A stretch of 47,960 nt of DNA from an uncultured Eubacterium sp. (GTDB lineage: Bacteria; Bacillota; Clostridia; Lachnospirales; Lachnospiraceae), in NCBI GenBank assembly GCA_910584245.1, contig CAJTZF010000019.1, forward strand, positions 1-47,960, in the 5' to 3' direction. Every line of letters starts with the position of its first letter. Positions within the stretch are counted from its first letter, which is position 1. Shown in pieces: positions 15,524 to 24,381 of this stretch. The notes under the pieces were generated by a model. It was not told the origin of the DNA. It searched no databases and was given only the letters and a program-made list of their open reading frames with translations. Position numbers and translations under genes: made by a program.

Positions 15524-17614
15524 TCAATCATAAATTTTATAGTAATCGAAATCAACGTAACCGCCGGCTTCCTGCGTCGCATAATTAAAGAGCCATGTTC
15601 TGGCGCCCATAAATGTCGTAGAAGTCGAGAATCCGAGCGTTTGCTGTTTGCCGATTTTAGTCCAGCTCGTGCCGTCTAAGCTATAGAAGAAGTTCGCTTT
15701 ATCCCCGCTGCCGAAGCTGTACTCAATCTTCAAATACACGTCTTGGGCATCTCCGAGTTCAACCTGCTCATTGATGACCGTTTCCTTTCTTGAAGCAGCG
15801 GAAGAATCTGTCGGGAACTGCAAGGACGCCTGCGTAATGTACTTGTTGCCATTTTCATCGCTCATGACACCAACCATTCCCGCATGATCGGCAACGGAAG
15901 CAAGTCCGGCATAGTCGCCAGCTTTCATGTTCGCCACGGAAATCTTCGTTTCTGATTTACATGTCGGGCCATACGTACGCTGTGTCAATGAGTTACGCGC
16001 AAAGTAAATATCATCTACTGTGCGGTCTGTCGTCAGACGAAGATAGCCAGGATTTGCCGTCACAGACCAGAAGTCATTTTGCGGATTGTGATTCCACTGC
16101 CATACCAGTTTCAGCTTTTCACCCTCACTGTATGTAAAATCATCATCTCCGACAAAATAATTGTCGCGTCCGCTGTCATTCAAGTTGATTTTCATCTCTT
16201 TTTCGGATACGTTCGGATGGAATGTGCCTTCCTCGTCATACGTACCCATCATCGGCCAGTCTTTATAGTTATTTCCTTCATCATCCGTATAATCCCAGTT
16301 TACAGCTACAATGGATGGAATACGGCCTACTCCGCCGCGGTCCTGGAACAGGAATCCGTACCAGTCGCCATATGGCGTATCCACAATACCGCCCTGTGCC
16401 AGACCGGCAGAAGCGCCGCCTGATCCACCGCGGTAAATAACCTGCTCTTCCCAGTCACCCTCCTCAAGCGTCTTGGAGCGGTAGCAAACCTCGGTACGCA
16501 TCCACTGGCTTGGCGATGCGATAATAAACAAATAATAGTACTCGCCGACCTTATATGCGTGTGCGCCTTCCCACAGCGTCCACTCCTTGCCCTTATCGAA
16601 AAGCTTTACAGAAGAGCCGACTTTACTTACTGTTCCCGCGTCACTGTCCAGCTCGATCTGCTGCAAAGTGCTTCCTGAAAAGACATACATTTTGCCATCG
16701 TCAAACAAAAGTCCCGGATCGTGGAACTTGTCCTTTGTAGCGTGCTTCTCCCACGTCCCGTTTTCAATGTCGGTTGTTGTATATACATAGAATCCGTGGT
16801 CGTTGCTGTTAAATGCCACATAGAACTTGCCGTCTTCTTCGTTATACTTAAGCGAAGCTGCCCACGAACCGTGTTTATACATCTGTTTTCCATTTTCCAT
16901 GTTCGTAAGATCGTCGTCCTCAAACGTATCATATACATAATTTACAATTTCCCAGTGAACGAGATCGGTCGATTTCATAATTGGCACACCCGGACACATG
17001 TTCATCGTCGTGCTGACCATGTAGTAATTGCCCTCTACCCGGATAATATCAAGGTCCGGAATATCCGAGTACAGTGTCGGATAATTGGCAACTGCAAGGT
17101 TATTTGGATCCAGCGCTGGTATCGGCGTAGGTCCATCCGGTGTCGGTGGTGCAGGCGCATTTGTGCCTATTGGCGGCTGGGATGCCGGCTGTGCAGACTG
17201 CGTCACAACAGCGGGCGGAGTCGCCGTCGGGTTTGTGACAGACGGATTAGAACCCTGTCCGGTATTGCCCGCGGCAGTTACCTTTACTTTGACCGTACCC
17301 AGAACTTTTTTCACTGATTTTCCCTTTTTCTTTTTGTAATAAACCGTTATCTTCGTGCTCCCCTTTTTCTTTCCGGTTACTTTTCCCTTTGAAGTAACGG
17401 TGGCAACCTTTTTGTTCTTTGAGACAAATGAAATCTTAAAACCATTCTTTTTGTTAATTTTAATCGTCTTACTTTTCTTTTCCTTCACAGAAATCGATTT
17501 GGTCGCCAGCTTTGGCTTTGCAGCGGCTTGTAATATCCCGGCTGGCGCACACGCAGTAATAACCAATGCGGCGGCAAGACCAATCGCGGGAATTTTTCGG
17601 TTCATCCTTTTCAT
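15524..17614 (-). CDS. secreted glycoside hydrolase family 43 enzyme with Ig-like domain
   Basis: A 696-residue exported glycosidase, probably an arabinofuranosidase or xylosidase acting on plant polysaccharide. Start at 17614 with AGGAGG seven bases upstream. Residues 1-32 are a signal peptide; both a lipobox (ITAC, Cys22) and an AAA cleavage site are present. About 33-113 is a very lysine-rich bacterial Ig-like domain, and 114-172 a Pro/Thr-rich linker. The five-bladed catalytic domain begins near 178; predicted residues are the base Asp187 (PDLDI), pKa-tuning Asp299 (FHDPGL) and acid Glu349 (LWEGAH). The last 180 residues look like the beta-sandwich C-terminal domain of GH43. It has its own promoter and terminator. 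Substrate is inferred. Confidence 0.9.
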   Translation of the reverse strand: MKRMNRKIPAIGLAAALVITACAPAGILQAAAKPKLATKSISVKEKKSKTIKINKKNGFKISFVSKNKKVATVTSKGKVTGKKKGSTKITVYYKKKKGKSVKKVLGTVKVKVTAAGNTGQGSNPSVTNPTATPPAVVTQSAQPASQPPIGTNAPAPPTPDGPTPIPALDPNNLAVANYPTLYSDIPDLDIIRVEGNYYMVSTTMNMCPGVPIMKSTDLVHWEIVNYVYDTFEDDDLTNMENGKQMYKHGSWAASLKYNEEDGKFYVAFNSNDHGFYVYTTTDIENGTWEKHATKDKFHDPGLLFDDGKMYVFSGSTLQQIELDSDAGTVSKVGSSVKLFDKGKEWTLWEGAHAYKVGEYYYLFIIASPSQWMRTEVCYRSKTLEEGDWEEQVIYRGGSGGASAGLAQGGIVDTPYGDWYGFLFQDRGGVGRIPSIVAVNWDYTDDEGNNYKDWPMMGTYDEEGTFHPNVSEKEMKINLNDSGRDNYFVGDDDFTYSEGEKLKLVWQWNHNPQNDFWSVTANPGYLRLTTDRTVDDIYFARNSLTQRTYGPTCKSETKISVANMKAGDYAGLASVADHAGMVGVMSDENGNKYITQASLQFPTDSSAASRKETVINEQVELGDAQDVYLKIEYSFGSGDKANFFYSLDGTSWTKIGKQQTLGFSTSTTFMGARTWLFNYATQEAGGYVDFDYYKIYD

Positions 17615-17636
17615 GAAAATACCTCCTAAATATTTG

Positions 17637-17691
17637 TTATGAGTATCATAATACTTATGATTATTATACAAAAACTGCCGCAAAAAAGCAA
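17637..17691 (-). promoter_or_regulatory. promoter and dyad upstream of the GH43 gene
   Basis: On the minus strand TTGCTT (17686-17691) and TATAAT (17663-17668) are 17 bases apart. Just downstream of the -10, an imperfect dyad TTATGAGTAT-N4-ATACTTATGA (17637-17660, 8 of 10 Watson-Crick pairs) covers the predicted start of transcription, a position typical of a repressor operator, possibly for substrate-induced control. Confidence 0.55.
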
Positions 17692-17703
17692 GAACATTCC
17701 TTC

Positions 17704-18153
17704 CTATCGTCCCGGAACGCATTCCTTTTTTGCAGCAGCTAATTGTTTTCGTCTCTCCCGAATGGCCGCCAGCGCTTCCCAGGGAGATTCCAAATATCTG
17801 ACCGCCTCTTCCATCGGACAGGGACCGGTATCCGTACGGTTCCGGACTGCCCTCACGCATTGGTCATACCGCACTTCTATTCCGTGCTCCTCAAGCATTT
17901 GAACGGCCATACCGCTCATCACAGGAGCGTAGACGGCGGCGACACCTAAAAGCACATAGAGGGCGGCGGCAGCTTTTCCTACCACTTTATCCGCAGCGCA
18001 AAAACCATTCAAATCCGTTTTTTCATCCAACCATCGAATCAGTGGCCCGACGCCGCGCGCAGTACTCGTATAAACCTTTTCTCCCTTGCACAAAACACAT
18101 GTATAACCGCGGGCGGCGAGCAGACCTGCCGCCCGCTCCCAATCACCTTTCAT
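17704..18153 (-). CDS. DUF1893 family protein
   Basis: A 149-residue protein of the DUF1893 family, structurally related to the cytidine-deaminase fold, to my recollection. Visible core: LAARGYTCVLCKGEKVYTS, then RGVGPLIRWLDE, DKVVGKAAAALYVLLGVAAVYAPVMS and a C-terminal CPMEEAV. The canonical deaminase zinc pair (HAE/PCxxC) is absent, so it is unlikely to be a standard deaminase. Its start codon overlaps the end of the upstream ECF S-component gene by 11 bases, so the two are translationally linked. Function unknown. Confidence 0.85.
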   Translation of the reverse strand: MKGDWERAAGLLAARGYTCVLCKGEKVYTSTARGVGPLIRWLDEKTDLNGFCAADKVVGKAAAALYVLLGVAAVYAPVMSGMAVQMLEEHGIEVRYDQCVRAVRNRTDTGPCPMEEAVRYLESPWEALAAIRERRKQLAAAKKECVPGR

Positions 18154-18721
18154 CCTTCACCCGATTTTCCACACGGTGTACAAGGAACGGCAGAAGTGTC
18201 CACTGGAGCACAATCCCAGCTATGCCGGCCGCCAGGCTCACCCATATGACGGAAACCGGAACCCTTTGGTTTCCAAGGACAAAGACGGCAAATAAAATAG
18301 CGGCTGCACGGACGGCGCGCCCGGCCAGCTGGGCAACGGCTACTTTCCAAAATACCTTCATGTTCCGATTTCGCAGAAATCCCGCTGTCAACCCATAAAT
18401 ACACAATTCAGCCATCATAAATGGCAGCATGGCTGCTCCCGGCATACCGGAACAGGCAAAACTTGTGAGCGGGCCTAACAGACCTGCCGCCGCTCCCGCA
18501 TACGGTCCTGCCAGAAGTCCCACAAGCAAAACCGGGAGGTGCATCGGCAAAAAGATCTCCCCGAGCGCTGTACCCAGACCGGAAACAGCCCCGAACACAT
18601 GAAGCAACTGCGGAAGAACGACGGCAGCCGCAACTGCGGCAAGCGCAGCTGATGCCTGCGTCTTTATGGAAAGGCCTGGTTTCTTTTCTTCTTTTACTGC
18701 TGTTATATTCGTCATCTCCAT
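18143..18721 (-). CDS. ECF transporter S component
   Basis: A 192-residue integral membrane protein with about six hydrophobic segments and the Ala/Gly-rich helices usual in ECF substrate-binding components, including GEIFLPMHLPVLLVGLLAG and a LLGPLTSFACSGMPGAA loop resembling ThiW/HmpT-like S components. It would need the shared EcfA1A2T energising module, which is not in this window. It is followed without a gap by DUF1893, whose link suggests a vitamin or nucleobase-like substrate, by inference. The start may be Met1 or Met3; an AGAGGAG precedes both. Family call good; substrate unknown. Confidence 0.82.
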   Translation of the reverse strand: MEMTNITAVKEEKKPGLSIKTQASAALAAVAAAVVLPQLLHVFGAVSGLGTALGEIFLPMHLPVLLVGLLAGPYAGAAAGLLGPLTSFACSGMPGAAMLPFMMAELCIYGLTAGFLRNRNMKVFWKVAVAQLAGRAVRAAAILFAVFVLGNQRVPVSVIWVSLAAGIAGIVLQWTLLPFLVHRVENRVKDER

Positions 18722-18731
18722 ATTCTCCTCT

Positions 18732-19880
18732 CTATGCCTTTAATTTATTTGCAAAATCAGTCATCGCTTCCGATATTTTTATTTGCTGCGGGCATACCTC
18801 CTCACAGCTGCGGCAGCCAATACAAGCGCCCGGATGCTTTTCCTTGGGCACCGACATCAATACCATAGGGGCAATAAAACCGCCCCCCGTAAAGCGGTGT
18901 TCATTGTAAAGCTCCAAAAGCGTCGGGATATCCAGCCCTTTCGGACAATGGCTGACACAGTAATGGCAGGCCGTACAAGGCAAATTTCCGTTCAACATCC
19001 CATCTGCCACCGAAAGCAGCTTCTCCATTTCTTCCCCGGAAAGCGGTTTTTCACTCCCAAACGTCTTAATATTGTCCTGTAGCTGTTCGAAATTGGACAT
19101 ACCGGAGAGAATCATAGTTACCGCTGGAAAGCTCTGTAAAAAGCGAAATGCCCACGCCGGTACGTTCTCGTCCGGACGCAGCTCCTTCAACGCGTTTTCC
19201 GCTTCCTCTGGCAACGCCGCCAGCTTGCCGCCCCGCAATGGCTCCATAACCCATACCGGCAGCTTATATTGTTCCAGCAATTCCATCTTTGACTTTGCGT
19301 CCTGAAACGTCCAGTCAATATAGTTGAGCTGGATCTGGCAAAATTCCATATGCTTGCCATAGGCATCCAGAAACCGTTTCATCACATCATAATTCCCATG
19401 TGCGGAAAAACCAAGATGGCGGATGCGCCCGTTCTCCTTTTGCTTCAGCAAATATTCCATAATACCGTATTTCTCGTCCAGGTAGGCATCAATATTCATT
19501 TCGCACACATTGTGAATCAAATAGAAATCAAAATAATCCACACGGCATTTTTCCAGCTGTTTTGTAAAAATCTCCTCCACCTTATCCATATTGGAGAGGT
19601 CATACCCCGGAAATTTTGTCGCCAGATAAAAGCGGTCGCGGGGATAGCGGCTGAGAACCCTGCCCATCACAAGTTCTGAATTTCCATCGTGATATCCCCA
19701 TGCCGTATCGTAATAATTGATACCATGTTCCATCGCATAAGAAACCATCCGGGCTGTCTTTTCCTCATCAATTTTTGAATCATCGCCATCAAAAACCGGC
19801 AGCCGCATTGTTCCCATGCCAAGCGCAGATAACCGCATTCCCTGAAACTCTTTCGTAACCACATTGTTTCCTTGCGTCAT
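18732..19880 (-). CDS. aldo/keto reductase with C-terminal ferredoxin-type iron-sulfur domain
   Basis: A 382-residue protein. Residues 1-280 form an aldo/keto reductase barrel with the catalytic Asp-Tyr-Lys-His set visible in YYDTAWGYHD, ATKFPG and FYLIHN. The C-terminus carries two clusters of cysteines, CHYCVSHCPKG and CIGCRSCEEVCPQ, that should hold two [4Fe-4S] centres, typical of the anaerobe AKR subgroup. Electrons may therefore pass between NAD(P)H or another carrier and the substrate through the clusters. Its ATG overlaps the stop of the upstream AI-2E-family gene (ATGA). Substrate unknown. Confidence 0.92.
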   Translation of the reverse strand: MTQGNNVVTKEFQGMRLSALGMGTMRLPVFDGDDSKIDEEKTARMVSYAMEHGINYYDTAWGYHDGNSELVMGRVLSRYPRDRFYLATKFPGYDLSNMDKVEEIFTKQLEKCRVDYFDFYLIHNVCEMNIDAYLDEKYGIMEYLLKQKENGRIRHLGFSAHGNYDVMKRFLDAYGKHMEFCQIQLNYIDWTFQDAKSKMELLEQYKLPVWVMEPLRGGKLAALPEEAENALKELRPDENVPAWAFRFLQSFPAVTMILSGMSNFEQLQDNIKTFGSEKPLSGEEMEKLLSVADGMLNGNLPCTACHYCVSHCPKGLDIPTLLELYNEHRFTGGGFIAPMVLMSVPKEKHPGACIGCRSCEEVCPQQIKISEAMTDFANKLKA

Positions 19881-21013
19881 GCTTTCATTCCCCCTTTTTC
19901 TTTTCCCTGGAGCCGCTTATTTATATAATCGCGGAATAGGGCGTAGCACACCGAGCACAGCGGAATAAAGAGAAGAATGCCAAGTATGCCAAAAAGTTTT
20001 CCCCCGATGCTGACCGCTACTAATACCCACATGGATGGAAGGCCGATCGAACTGCCAACTACCCGGGGATAAATTAAATTTCCCTCAATCTGTTGTAGTA
20101 CAAGGAACAGAATAAGAAACCAAACGGCCTGGACCGGATTTACCATGACAATCAAAATCATCCCGGCCGCACATCCAATAAAAGCCCCGACAATAGGAAT
20201 CAGGGCACTTATCGCGATTACGACGCCGATCAGCATCGCATAAGGCAGGCGGAGTATGCTCATGGCAATGACAAACATCGCGCCAAGAATACACGCCTCC
20301 AGGCACTGACCGGATAAAAAATTTGAAAAAACCCGGTTGGAGAGCTGCCCGATAGATATGGCATGTTCTGCCTTATCCGCCGGCAATAAGGCATACAAAA
20401 TCTTTTTTGCCTGCAACGCCAGCTTTTCTTTCTGAACCAAAACATACACCGAAAACACAATACCGATTAGAAAAGAAATGACGCCGCTCACCACACTGCC
20501 AATAAAACTAAAGCTTGAAGAGAGGATACCCGATGCGGCGGATTGCAAAATTCCTGCCGCCTGGGATGAAATACTGGTGACATCCAAATCAAAATCCTCC
20601 ATAATAGCAGCAACCTGGGGCAATTTTCCCATATTCTCCCGCAGCCATGCCTGCACGGCCGCCATCGCCACCGGGACCTGATGTGCCAGGGACTTCACCG
20701 CCCTCACCAATTCCGGAATCACAACAACCATAGCAAGTGTCAGAATCCCCAAAACGATAACGAGCGTAGCAACATAAGAAACGGTCCGTTTCATTTTATG
20801 CAGCTTTTGTTTCTTCAAGAATAAACGTTTTTCAATCTGCTTCATCGGAACGTTCAGGACGAAGGCGATGCAACCGCCCAATATAAATGGCAGAAACAAA
20901 CTAACAATATTGCGCAGCACACCCCACACAACATTCAAATGTAAAATGGCACAGTATAAAATAATGCCAAATGCCACGATTTGCAACACACTCTTTTTCG
21001 TTTCCCGATCCAT
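19877..21013 (-). CDS. AI-2E/PerM family membrane transporter
   Basis: A 378-residue membrane protein with about eight hydrophobic segments, an extracytoplasmic-looking loop around 100-165, and the family's C-terminal motif in the FGILGILLFIPLCS helix. Members export AI-2, Na+/H+ or other solutes; the name does not fix the substrate. Good GAGGGG site. Only 32 bases separate it from the hybrid kinase upstream, and its stop overlaps the aldo/keto reductase start, so the genes are probably one transcript. Confidence 0.88.
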   Translation of the reverse strand: MDRETKKSVLQIVAFGIILYCAILHLNVVWGVLRNIVSLFLPFILGGCIAFVLNVPMKQIEKRLFLKKQKLHKMKRTVSYVATLVIVLGILTLAMVVVIPELVRAVKSLAHQVPVAMAAVQAWLRENMGKLPQVAAIMEDFDLDVTSISSQAAGILQSAASGILSSSFSFIGSVVSGVISFLIGIVFSVYVLVQKEKLALQAKKILYALLPADKAEHAISIGQLSNRVFSNFLSGQCLEACILGAMFVIAMSILRLPYAMLIGVVIAISALIPIVGAFIGCAAGMILIVMVNPVQAVWFLILFLVLQQIEGNLIYPRVVGSSIGLPSMWVLVAVSIGGKLFGILGILLFIPLCSVCYALFRDYINKRLQGKEKGGMKA

Positions 21014-21045
21014 TTGCTACCCCTCTAAGCCTCTCTTTTCATAGT

Positions 21046-24000
21046 TTAAGAAATAATGGCGTCCAATGTCTGGAACAGTTTCTCCATATCAATCGGTTTT
21101 GCGATATGTCCGTTCATACCGCTCTTCAAAGCCTCTTGCTTGTCTTCCTCAAACGCATTGGCCGTCATCGCTATTATTGGTATAGACGCCAGGTCCTTAT
21201 TCTCCAGCTTACGAATTTCCTTGGTCGCCTCATAGCCATTCATCTCCGGCATCTGGACATCCATAAGCACCAGCTGGTAATATCCCGGCTCAGAGTTTTT
21301 CAGCATATCTACCGCAATCTGCCCGTTTCCGGCGATCTCCGTCTCAAATCCGGCGTCGCCCAAAATAGCCTGTGCAATCTCCTGGTTTAACTCGATATCC
21401 TCTGCCAGCAATATGCGCCCTGTACGGATTTTTCCATTGTCCCTCGCTGCCCCTCTGTCACTCTTTTCTTCCGGCTTCATAACGGAGCGCAAACAGGTCC
21501 GAAGTTCTGACAAAAACAGCGGCTTGCTGCAAAATGCCGTAACGCCTGCCTCTTTCGCCTCATTCTCGATATCGGACCAATCGTATGCCGTAAGTATAAT
21601 AACCGGTGCATTTCCGCCCGTTTCCTTTCGGATTCTGCGCACAACCTCAACGCCGTTCATATCAGGCAGAAGCCAGTCAACGATGTATACAAAATAATCG
21701 TCTTTCCGCATAATTGCCTGATGGGTGCGCAGCACTGCTTCCTTTCCGGATAACGTCCACTCCGCGCGCATGCCGAGCTGCCCCAGCATATAGGATACGC
21801 TGTCACACGTATTGAAATCGTCATCCACAACCAAAGCGCGGCAGTTTTTTAATTCCTGGATCTCCTGTACTTCCTTTGCCCCCGAATATAAGCGGAAGGT
21901 AAAGCTTACGGTAAACTCCGTCCCTACTCCCTGCTCGCTTTTCACTTTGATCGTTCCATTCATCATATCCACGATATTTTTCGTAATGGCCATACCGAGA
22001 CCGGTTCCCTGTATGCCGCTTGTCGTAGTATTCTTTTCCCTCTCAAACGGCTCAAAAATATGTTTTACAAACTCCTCACTCATACCGATTCCGGTATCCT
22101 TAATACTAAACTCGTACTTTGCGTAGCCCTTCGGCGCACCTTCCTTTTCTGTGATGCGCATACTGACAACGCCGCCCGCCGCCGTATATTTCACAGAATT
22201 GCTTAGCAGATTCAAAAGCACCTGGTTCAAACGCAGCTTATCACAGTAAATATCCTCGTCCAAAACATCCACCGTATCAATCTGGAGTTCAAGCTGCTTC
22301 GCATGGATATCTGCCTGTAAAATGTTGTGCAGACCGTGTAAAATATCCGGCAGGCTGCATGGCTTTTCCTCCAAGTGTATCTTACCGCTCTCAATATGGC
22401 TCATATCCAGCACATCGTTAATAAGGCTCAGCAGGTGATTGCCCGAGGTCTTAATTTTCTTTAGGTACTCTTCCACCTGTTCTGTGTTGTCAATATGGGT
22501 AATCGCCAGATTGGTAAAGCCGACAATGGCGTTCATCGGAGTCCGTATATCATGCGACATATTCGAAAGGAAAACACTTTTCGCCTTGTTTGCCTTGTTT
22601 GCCTGCATAAGCGCATCCTCGAGAAGGCTCTTTTGCTCCATTTCATTCCGCATTTCCTCATCTACGCTGCGCACTCCCAGCACAACACCGTGGTTGGTAC
22701 CCCACGACCCCGCGCGCACGACTTTCATCTGAAAATAGGTGGTCTCCCCGTCCCTGTAAATCCGGTAATTGACACTATGCTGCTTCTTCTCCGCCAGCTC
22801 CCTCTTGAGCGAATCCAGAGAACAAAATTCCCTCAGCATTTCCTTGTCTTCTACATACACATAGTCTTTTATGTAACGGTCCATACTTTCTTCAAGCGAT
22901 ATCTCCCCTTTGTAGAAAGAATGGGGAGTGGTTCCATTTGAACTACTATTCCGAATCGGGCTTCCCATACCGGTATCAAGATCGAAAAAGCAGACAAGCT
23001 TGAAATCTATACTCAGAGCCTGAACGAGTTCCATCTGGCGCCTCTCATTTTTCTTCTCCTGCAATTTCTGGGCCGTGCAGTCCAAAAGGAAACGCTGGCA
23101 GAACAGCTCCCCGTTCTCTTGTAAAAGCTTGGCGCTTCCCATTATATGTAAAATATCGCCGTTCTTGTGCCGCACACGGTACTCTACACCGACATTGTCA
23201 CCCTCTTTTTCCAGCATCCGGAGCTTTTTCCGAAGCGCCTCCTTGTCTTCCTCCACCACAGAGGCCGCAACCAGGTCGAAGCCCTCCTTCATTAACTCTT
23301 CCTGGGATTGATACCCCAAAATGCTGAGCGCCGCCCGGTTTATGCTTAAAAGCTCCCTACCATCCAGGGAATGGCGCATCACCCCGCAGTCAATCGTAGT
23401 GAAGATCGTCTCCAGCGTCTGGTTCTTTTTGATAATCTCCTGTTCATAAGCGCGCTCCTGCGTCACATCAATTGCCACACCCACGGTACCCATTACTTCT
23501 CCGTCCAAATTATACAGTGGGGATTTATATGTAGTGAGTGTCCGCATGCCCTCGCCAGTCTTAATAATCTCCTCAGATACGCAGGTCTGCCTCTTGCTCA
23601 TCACTTCCCGCTCGGATTCAATGCAGGCGGGATCATCGTGCTCAACATCCCAAATATAAGCGTGGCCGCGGCCCTCTACCTGCTCCTTTGTCTTATTAAC
23701 GGTTTTGCAAAAACAGTCGTTCACCTTTTCATGGATGCCATTTTTATCCTTGTACCATATAAGATTGGGAACATTATTTATAGTAGCCTCCAAAAAATGA
23801 CTCGTCTGCCAGTAGTCCTTACTCATCTTACAAATTTTCTGCCAACGGAGAAAGCGAAACTTTATTTCCTCATCTGACATGGGCGTCATCCATATATCCG
23901 TTATCCCGGACTGCTGGTCCAACGGAGGCATACTCTGTTCCCTGCCCAACAACAGGATAATGTCTGCTTCCTTTTTCTTATATGAGGCCAGCGTCTGAAA

Positions 24001-24189
24001 TGTCTGCTCAACATCCATATTCTGTAAGTCAGCAAAAATTACATCGGCTTTCGCTGCCATTTCTGCCTCCGGCACGTCACCTTCCGAAAACTCATGTGTA
24101 AAGTTGTCAAGTGGAGACATTTCTTTTACAACATCCATGATCCGATGTTGATGACCTATAAAATAGAAATGAACATGGCAATGATACAT
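21046..24189 (-). CDS. soluble hybrid sensor histidine kinase with PAS domains and two receivers
   Basis: A 1047-residue multidomain kinase without membrane segments, so it senses a cytoplasmic signal. In order: a degenerate receiver-like domain (about 1-120), a PAS region (about 130-245) ending DVTQE, a second PAS (about 255-375), a third PAS-like segment (about 385-510), HisKA with SHDIRTP (His546), HATPase with NLLSNSVKYT (about 660-669) and DTGIGMS, GTGLGMAIT, a receiver with Asp838 (IVDWLLPDMNG) and a second receiver with Asp977 (LMDVQMPEMNG). No output domain is fused, so phosphate should pass to a separate Hpt or regulator not seen here. It has an AAGGAGG site and its own promoter. It may lead the AI-2E transporter, reductase and ECF genes. 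Confidence 0.94.
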   Translation of the reverse strand: MYHCHVHFYFIGHQHRIMDVVKEMSPLDNFTHEFSEGDVPEAEMAAKADVIFADLQNMDVEQTFQTLASYKKKEADIILLLGREQSMPPLDQQSGITDIWMTPMSDEEIKFRFLRWQKICKMSKDYWQTSHFLEATINNVPNLIWYKDKNGIHEKVNDCFCKTVNKTKEQVEGRGHAYIWDVEHDDPACIESEREVMSKRQTCVSEEIIKTGEGMRTLTTYKSPLYNLDGEVMGTVGVAIDVTQERAYEQEIIKKNQTLETIFTTIDCGVMRHSLDGRELLSINRAALSILGYQSQEELMKEGFDLVAASVVEEDKEALRKKLRMLEKEGDNVGVEYRVRHKNGDILHIMGSAKLLQENGELFCQRFLLDCTAQKLQEKKNERRQMELVQALSIDFKLVCFFDLDTGMGSPIRNSSSNGTTPHSFYKGEISLEESMDRYIKDYVYVEDKEMLREFCSLDSLKRELAEKKQHSVNYRIYRDGETTYFQMKVVRAGSWGTNHGVVLGVRSVDEEMRNEMEQKSLLEDALMQANKANKAKSVFLSNMSHDIRTPMNAIVGFTNLAITHIDNTEQVEEYLKKIKTSGNHLLSLINDVLDMSHIESGKIHLEEKPCSLPDILHGLHNILQADIHAKQLELQIDTVDVLDEDIYCDKLRLNQVLLNLLSNSVKYTAAGGVVSMRITEKEGAPKGYAKYEFSIKDTGIGMSEEFVKHIFEPFEREKNTTTSGIQGTGLGMAITKNIVDMMNGTIKVKSEQGVGTEFTVSFTFRLYSGAKEVQEIQELKNCRALVVDDDFNTCDSVSYMLGQLGMRAEWTLSGKEAVLRTHQAIMRKDDYFVYIVDWLLPDMNGVEVVRRIRKETGGNAPVIILTAYDWSDIENEAKEAGVTAFCSKPLFLSELRTCLRSVMKPEEKSDRGAARDNGKIRTGRILLAEDIELNQEIAQAILGDAGFETEIAGNGQIAVDMLKNSEPGYYQLVLMDVQMPEMNGYEATKEIRKLENKDLASIPIIAMTANAFEEDKQEALKSGMNGHIAKPIDMEKLFQTLDAIIS

Positions 24190-24255
24190 AAACGGTTTCC
24201 TCCTTGATAATATGTAATTTATTCACATTATAATTATTATTCTGGTTTTATTCAT

Positions 24256-24284
24256 ATTTTAACAAGCATATTGACATATGTCAA
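24256..24284 (-). promoter_or_regulatory. promoter of the hybrid kinase gene with palindrome over the -35
   Basis: On the minus strand a consensus TTGACA (24279-24284) and TAAAAT (24256-24261) are 17 bases apart. The -35 is part of a perfect 14-base palindrome TTGACATATGTCAA (24271-24284), which could be a regulator-binding site. Confidence 0.7.
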
Positions 24285-24381
24285 ACATTTTGAAGCGGGA
24301 AAACCTCTTATTTTGTTTTGATCTTCATTTATCCTGTTTATGCGCTGCCCTTGGGTCATTCCATTTTGCGCATTTTCCCTT

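Noticed and set aside
18722..18731. Riboswitch (TPP or other vitamin) for the ECF gene
   Set aside because: There are just 10 bases between the reductase stop and the ECF start, leaving no room.
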